From CAMYMQ01 sp963730305 (lineage in GTDB: Bacteria > Pseudomonadota > Alphaproteobacteria > Bin65), in assembly GCA_963730305.1 (NCBI GenBank), contig CAVSRB010000001.1:513253-577252 (forward strand): 64,000 nucleotides of DNA, read 5' to 3'. A model generated the notes under the pieces. The model was given only the letters and a program-made list of their open reading frames with translations. It was not told the DNA's origin and searched no databases. This document shows positions 59,280 to 64,000 of the stretch, piece by piece (the first letter of the stretch is position 1; each line of letters begins with the position of its first letter). The translations under genes were made by a program, and so were the position numbers.

Positions 59280-60328
59280 TCAGGCTACGTCGTTGGGATA
59301 CGTGACCCGCTCGCCATCCGGCGTGCGCAGCACGACGGTATCCCCCAGGGACTCGACGGTCTCCGGCAGCAGCGGCACCTTCCCCTTGCCGCCCGGGAGG
59401 TCGATGACGTAGTGGGGGATGGCCAGCCCCGAGAAGCGGCCGCGCAGGGTGCGCAGGATGTCGAGACCGGTCTCGACCCGGGTGCGGAAATGGCCGGTGC
59501 CGGCGACCAGGTCCATCTGGTGGAGATAGTAGGGGCGCACCCGGATCCGCAACAGGCCGCGCAGCAGCTCGGCCATGGTCGCCGCGCCGTCGTTGACCCC
59601 GCGCAAGCAGCACCGTCTGGTTGCCGAGCGGGACCCCGGCGTCGGCGAGGCGGCGGCAGGCCTCGGCCGCCTCGGGGGTGAGCTCCCGCGGGATGGTTGA
59701 AATGGGTATTGAGATAGAGCGGGGTGATGGCGGCGCAAGACCGTGCAGAGGCCGCGGTGATGCGCTCGGGGAGGGTCACCGGCACCCGGCTGCCGATGCG
59801 GATCATCTCCACGTGGGGGATGTGCGCCAGCCGCCCGAGGACCTCGCCGAGGAGCAGGTCGGACAACAGCAGCGGATCGCCGCCGGAGAGGAGCGACGTC
59901 GCGCACCGCCGGGGTGCGCTCGATGTAGTCGATGCCGTCGAAGAGGTCGCCGAAGGAGAGCTGCATCGCCGCGCAGCCGACCTTGCGCTTGCGGGTGCAG
60001 AAGCGGCAGTAGAGGGCGCAACTGGTCCCCGGCCAGAAGCAGCACCCGGTCGGGGTAGCGGTGGACCACCGCCGGGGACCGGCGAGAGCTCCTCCTCGGC
60101 CAGCGGGTCGTCGCCAAGACCGTCCGCCGTCGAGCTCCCGCGGATCGGGGACGCACTGGCGCCAGAGCGGGATCGCCGGCCTCGCAGACAGCCCCAGGTA
60201 GTGGGGGGTGATGCGCAGGGGATAGCGCGCCGCCACCGGCGCCAGCGGCGCCGGATCGAGACCGAAGCGGGCGGCGAGACGGCGGGGTCGGTGAGGCTGT
60301 CGTTAAGACTTTGCTGCCAGGGGTCCAT
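59280..60328 (-). CDS. epmB: EpmB, lysine 2,3-aminomutase-like radical SAM enzyme (many frameshifts)
   Basis: EpmB converts L-lysine to (R)-beta-lysine for EpmA. From ATG 60328 it begins MDPWQQSLNDSLTDP. The radical SAM motif CALYCRFCTRKRKVG (CX3CX2C) follows in another frame, then GGDPLLLSDLLLGEVLGRLA, LRIRVRPYYLHQMDLVAGTG with the KamA-family HQ(M/A) region, and the end KVPLLPETVESLGDTVVLRT. At least six indels between 59,600 and 60,290 scatter the product. The span gives about 349 residues (E. coli EpmB 342). KamA itself would be longer, with C-terminal extension; together with EF-P and EpmA nearby, EpmB is the better call. Confidence 0.85.
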
Positions 60329-60358
60329 GGAAGACCATGAAAAGCTCACGCTTCGCAT

Positions 60359-60378
60359 GCGTCGGACAGGTCCGACGC
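60359..60378. repeat. Short perfect inverted repeat upstream of epmB
   Basis: GCGTCGGAC and GTCCGACGC flank AG. It lies 30 bases before the epmB start and after the stop of the upstream radical SAM gene. No T-run follows on either strand; it may be an operator or a hairpin between the two genes. Confidence 0.5.
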
Positions 60379-60397
60379 GTCGACAAAACAGGCGACT

Positions 60398-61999
60398 CTA
60401 GCACGCCGCCCCCTCGAAGTCGACCCGGCCCCGCGAAGAAGAGGGCATGATTGGAGGTGAACCAGGGCGGGGTGCGCTGGACGATGCGCGCGGATTTTCG
60501 GCGAGGCGAGCAGGCGCCCTTAGAAAGCGCCGGGCGGCGGCCCGTCCCCAGCTGTCCGTCGGCGTAAAGGGCGGTAGAGGCCGAGGGGTTCCTCCTGCCA
60601 TTCGGCGCCGGGGAGCGCGCCGGCGCAGAGTCGGCGTCCCGCGGCAGGTTCATGATCGCCAGGTTGAGAAAATCGATGTGCGTGGGCGTGCGCTTCGAGA
60701 AAGGCCAGGGTCGCCTCGGCGTCGGCCGCAGTCTCCTGCGGAGTGCCGAGCAGGACGTAGACGTAGCTGGCGATGCCGGCGCGCGTTGAGGTTGGCCAGG
60801 ATGCGCGCCGCGGTGTCAGGTCGGTCCCCTTCTGCAGGCGATCGAGGACCGCCTGGGAGCCGCTCTCCAGGCCGAGCTGCAGCATGCGGCAGCCGGCGGC
60901 GGCCAGGCCCCGGGCCAGCGCCGGCTCGGCGAGGGGCGCCTCGAAGCGCACGAAACCGTGCCAGGCAGAGGCCGGCCAGGTCGCCGCCGCGCCGGCCAGG
61001 GCCTGCAGCGCCGCCGGCGGCAGGGCATTGTCGGTGAAATGGAAGCGGCGCACCCCGGTCGCCGCCGCCAGCTGCCGCAGCAGGCGTCGGCAGCTGTGCC
61101 GCCGGGTAGGCCCGGTAGGGCTGGGTCGGGGTTGCCGCTTCCGGGCAGAAACGGCAGCGCGCCCAGTAACAGCCGCGGCTGGCGGTGAGCTGCAGCACCG
61201 GTTCCGGGGAGAGGTAGTCGCCCGGGGATGGCGAAGCTGTAGTCGGGGACGAAGGCACGTTTGCGGCGTCATCGAGCAGCAGCGCTGTTGGCGGCCGTCT
61301 CGCCGGCGGCGAGAGCGGCGAGGCTGACCTCGCCGGGCCCGCCACCAGGTAGTCGAAGGGGAAAAGCGCCCGCCGCGCGCTGCCGCAGCGGCTCCGCCCA
61401 GGAGCTGATCAGCCCGCCGCCGGCCGACCAGCAGCGACCCCGGGCAGCGCCCGGCGCAGCAACCCGGCGAGCTCGAAGGCGGGCAGCGCCTGGTGGCGGT
61501 AGTTGACCACAGGGCGATGCAGCGCGGCCGCGGGCGAGGACCTGCGGCAGCAGCGCCTGCTCGAAGTAGTCGCGAAACAGGGTGCGCGCCCGTCGCCGGC
61601 CGCCAGCCGTTCCAGATCCGCTGGGGCGAAGGGGGAGAGGCCGGCGTGGACGTAGTCGCCGAGGCTCAGCCGTTCCCGGTCGGTCCCCACAGCGCCAGGG
61701 CCCGGTTCAGATCCTCGACGGCGCTGCGATAGCGGGCGAAGGAGTCCGCCGCCGCGGGCGAACGCAGCAGCGCCAGAGCGCGGGGGACGTGGGCATGGCC
61801 CGGCGCAGCGCCGTCGGCGGCGCCGGGCCGGCCGCGGCCGCCAGGCGGCCCGGGTCGAGAAGCCAGAGGCAGGCGCCGAGATTGGCGTCGATGGCCTCGG
61901 CGGTCCGGCCCTGGCGCGCAGATGGCCGAGCAGGACCGCCGTCGCCAGGGGGGGATCGGCCGGCTTGGCGGTCGGCGGATGGATGAGCAGGATATCCAA
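60398..61999 (-). CDS. B12-binding-type radical SAM protein (many frameshifts)
   Basis: The N-terminus, probably from TTG 61999, reads DILLIHPPTAKPADPPLATA, the start typical of cobalamin-binding radical SAM proteins. The catalytic part has TASRGCYWARCRFCPEA. The cysteines here are spaced CX4CX2C rather than CX3CX2C. Further pieces include LQLGLESGSQAVLDRLQKGT (the conserved ESGS region), YVYVLLGTPQETAADAEATL and the end RTPPWFTSNHALFFAG. At least eight indels are needed. The corrected length is about 530 residues. The substrate is unknown. The upstream MauE-like and rhodanese genes are probably in the same operon. Confidence 0.7.
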
Positions 62000-62021
62000 G
62001 GCGTCGCTGGGGGACCCGGGG

Positions 62022-62445
62022 TCAGGAGGTTCTGCCTCGCCCCGCGCAGGTGAAAGGTGAAATGGGCCAGGACCAGGATGCCGCCATCGCGCAGCAGGGC
62101 GAGCCAGGCCGGCGTCGGCGTGCCGCTGCCAAAGCAGCCGCAGTCGATCTGCAGCCCGCGCAGGACCCCGGAGAGGATGGCGCCGATGAAGACCACGGTG
62201 AGCAGGGCCAGCAGCACGCTGGCGGCGCGGACCTTGCGGTCGAGCAGCAGCAGTAAGCCGGCGAGGATCTCGACATAGGGGAGGGTTGCCGCCACCAGGT
62301 AGTTCAGGCTGTAGGGGAGCAGCTGATAGGCGGCGATGTCGCGGGCGAAGGCGGTCACGTCCGCCGCCTTGAGCAGTCCGGCATAGAGGAAGAGGCCGCC
62401 GAGGGCGAGGCGGCAACCATGGTAGGCGAGACGTTTGCCGTTCAT
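62022..62445 (-). CDS. MauE/DoxX-like membrane protein (3' end mis-framed)
   Basis: From ATG 62445 the product has four membrane helices: LALGGLFLYAGLLKAADVTA, YLVAATLPYVEILAGLLLLL, ASVLLALLTVVFIGAILSGV and a last one in ILVLAHFTFHL. LQIDCGCFGSG supplies a C-x-C pair between helices 3 and 4, a feature of MauE-type proteins that help disulfide formation or electron transfer. The open frame runs on into the radical SAM gene; in the neighbouring frame a TGA at 62022-62024 ends it at about 140 residues. It overlaps the rhodanese stop (ATGA). Confidence 0.78.
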
Positions 62446-62937
62446 GGCGTCGTCCCCTTGGTCACCGGCAGGCCGGCGTCCTGCCAGCCCGGCAAGCCCC
62501 CCTCGAACACCTGGACCAGGCCGTAACCGGCTCGGCAGCAGTTTGACCCCGAGGTCGAAGGAATCGGGGCAGCCGTAGCCGTTGCAGTAGGTCACCAGCG
62601 GCCGCGAGCGGGGGACCCGGGCCAGAAAGGCCGCGCTATCCTGAGCGAAATCGGCCAGCGGCAGCGAGACGGCGCCGGGGATGTGCCCCTGGCGTAGAGT
62701 TCGGGGATGCGGGCGTCGACGACGAGGCTGCCGGCGGCGATGGCCGGCGCAGCCCGGCCAGATCGACCGGGACCGGAAACGGCCCCTCCTCGGTCGCGGT
62801 GGCGGCGGATTGAAGCGGCGGCAGCCGGCCGCCGAAGGCATCGATGATCAGCCGGTAATTGACCGACATTCCGATCAACACCCCGACGGCGAAGATGACC
62901 ACCGCCTCAAGCAGAATGCGTTTAAATCCCCGTACAT
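62442..62937 (-). CDS. Membrane-anchored rhodanese-like protein (frameshifts)
   Basis: A single N-terminal helix (VVIFAVGVLIGMSVNYRLII) is followed by a rhodanese domain: GHIPGAVSLPLADFAQDSAA and the active-site loop VTYCNGYGCPDSFDLGVKLL with the candidate catalytic Cys. The protein probably begins at ATG 62937, one base out of frame with the helix. Further breaks lie near 62,755 and 62,530. It ends TTP at the TGA overlapping the MauE start. The corrected length is about 165 residues. The domain faces the periplasm by topology. It may pass sulfur or act as a redox partner of the MauE-like protein. Confidence 0.78.
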
Positions 62938-62944
62938 CAAGGCC

Positions 62945-63133
62945 TCACTCGTCCGGCGACTCGATCAGTTCCGGGGCCAGCGAACCCAGCATCTCGCGCA
63001 TGCGCAGGGTTTCCCGTTCCAGGGTCTCGATGCGCCGGTAGCAGCCGAGCAGTTCGCTGCTCAGTTCCTCCAGCTGCAGGGCCTGGTGGGTGAAACGGAT
63101 TTCCAGTTCGTTCAGGCGTTCGGCATGGCTCAC
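62945..63133 (-). CDS. slyX: SlyX family protein
   Basis: This is a 62-residue, almost wholly helical coiled-coil protein: RLNELEIRFTHQALQLEELS followed by ETLERETLRMREMLGSLAPE. The length and the E-x-R-x-(T/A)-x-Q start match SlyX, a small protein of unknown function. It lies 7 bases upstream of the rhodanese gene on the same strand. Confidence 0.85.
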   Translation of the reverse strand: MSHAERLNELEIRFTHQALQLEELSSELLGCYRRIETLERETLRMREMLGSLAPELIESPDE

Positions 63134-63219
63134 GGCGGCTCTCCTTTTCGGACCTGCGCTACACTAGCAGAAGCGGCTGGCCGGTGCAATCCGTGGCCGC
63201 CCGCCCGGAGTCGGCCGAT

Positions 63220-63245
63220 AAAAAAGGCCCGCGCGGGCGGGCCTT
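63220..63245 (-). terminator. Intrinsic terminator of the superoxide reductase-like gene
   Basis: AAGGCCCGC / GCGGGCCTT arms (63224-63232, 63237-63245) enclose GCGG and are followed on the minus strand by a T-run. It lies about 30 bases beyond the stop at 63273. Confidence 0.8.
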
Positions 63246-63272
63246 AAAGAAACACGAAGGGTTTGGCAGCGA

Positions 63273-63660
63273 TCAGGCGACGCTGACCTCCCGGGTGGCC
63301 TCCCAGACGCCGTGCAGGTTGCAGCGGGCGAAGGCGCGCAGGGTCACCTTGGGCAGACCGTGGGGCATCATCACCTGGGCCTTCAGCACCGGTTTGGTGG
63401 TGACCGCGGTCAGGCTCAGACGGCCAGGAAGACGTAGTTGGCGTACAGGTCGATCCACTCGATAAAATGCCCCGGCTCGTTGGGATGGGCCAAAAGCTTG
63501 CCGATTTCGACGGTGACCTCGGCGGCCTCGCCGGCCTTGAGCTGGCCGGGGCGGTGATAACCGGGGTATGTTTTTTCTCGAGATCGGTGAGATTGGCGGG
63601 GTCCTTGGGTTGATTGACCTGGCAGAAGAAGCTGGTTTCCTGGCTAATGGGGATGCAATC
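63273..63660 (-). CDS. Superoxide reductase-like (desulfoferrodoxin C-domain) protein (frameshifts)
   Basis: Read through shifted frames the product gives ISQETSFFCQVNQPKDPANL, TDLEKKH, a GYHRPGQLKAGEAAEVTVEI strand, HPNEPGHFIEWIDLYANYVF and the end RAFARCNLHGVWEATREVSV. The HPNxPxHxIEWIDLY and CNLHGxWE segments hold the His and Cys ligands of the Fe centre of superoxide reductase (neelaredoxin-type). A lone SORL domain of about 128 residues without the N-terminal desulforedoxin domain is implied. Breaks lie near 63,430 and 63,570, and the start codon could not be fixed. The enzyme detoxifies superoxide in anaerobes, which fits the organism. Confidence 0.72.
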
Positions 63661-63913
63661 CTTTCTCGGTGACGGTGAAATGGACTCGGGGCCTGCCGTG
63701 GGCAGACGGTAGTTAGGTTTCCACGTTCGATTTTCGGATGCAAGCCTTTTATGACCGATTCGGTCTCTCTTTCCTTTCCCCGGCGTTTGCAATCTCGATC
63801 GAAACAGGTATTATTTGCCGACATATAGACCGCCCGGCACGGGCCCCTGTTATCGTGCTGTTATCGATCGGTCCAGCCCGATTTAATCCAACCTTTCCAT
63901 CCACGGTTTTGGC

Positions 63914-64000
63914 ATGATCACACTGCTTCGCATCCTGCTTTGCTGCAGCCTGTTCCTCCCTGCCGGCACGGCCCTGGCAGTCAAGGTGCCGCTGTCACAG
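63914..64000 (+). CDS. Secreted protein, N-terminal fragment, cut by window edge
   Basis: ATG 63914 opens a frame to the window end. The first residues (MITLLRILLCCSLFLPAGTA, then LAVKVPLSQ) form a signal peptide with likely cleavage after ALA. Nothing more can be said of the product. Confidence 0.55.
   Translation, partial: MITLLRILLCCSLFLPAGTALAVKVPLSQ

Overview
The window reads as two unrelated bacterial genomes joined head to tail, both GC-rich and both carrying many apparent single-base indels of the kind left by unpolished long-read metagenome assembly. The organism assignments are inferences from gene content and protein style, not from a search. Bases 1 to about 22,010 look alphaproteobacterial (Rhodospirillales-like). 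Bases from about 22,030 to the end look like a Desulfuromonadales/Geobacter-like anaerobe. At the join an alpha/beta hydrolase that lacks its C-terminus runs in frame into a diguanylate cyclase that lacks its N-terminus. LEFT SEGMENT: the 3' end of pelA, then pelB, pelD, pelE, pelF and pelG (Pel exopolysaccharide synthesis and export); a CBS-BON protein with an FNR/FixK-type box upstream; a YkuD L,D-transpeptidase; a LysR regulator divergent from a probable catabolic operon (molybdenum hydroxylase large subunit, DapA-family aldolase, CoA-acylating semialdehyde dehydrogenase, 3-hydroxyanthranilate dioxygenase); an Lrp regulator divergent from alanine dehydrogenase; a secreted thioredoxin-like/DUF302 pair; and the broken hydrolase. 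Pel polymerisation would be controlled through c-di-GMP at PelD, whose first degenerate GGDEF domain keeps an RxxD I-site and which seems to carry a second degenerate GGDEF-like domain. RIGHT SEGMENT: a GGDEF fragment with a strong terminator; a MarR-controlled heterodimeric ABC exporter; small membrane proteins; a GreAB-like factor and asnS; two sensor kinases; prfC, whose 5' leader holds an intrinsic terminator; a SelD-domain-like flavoprotein; malQ; an OB-fold lipoprotein; UspA; uvrC with a promoter- and terminator-bounded small RNA in front of it; and a periplasmic protein, cNMP-binding and AI-2E-family trio. Next come a Cache-HAMP histidine kinase and NtrC-type regulator followed at once by three dyad sites and a -24/-12 promoter for a Cys-rich small protein and an acetate-type (GPR1/FUN34/YaaH) transporter, then two tandem paralogous small membrane proteins. 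The last part holds EfpL, EF-P, EpmA and, a few kb on, EpmB, i.e. a full EF-P lysylation set, with a J-domain protein, an MFS permease and RecQ between; then a B12-type radical SAM enzyme, a MauE/DoxX-like protein, a rhodanese, SlyX, a superoxide reductase-like protein and the first codons of a secreted protein. No rRNA, tRNA, CRISPR array, insertion sequence or replication origin was seen. Genes with shifted frames are annotated over their whole span because the conserved sequence resumes intact in another frame each time, which fits sequencing error better than gene decay.
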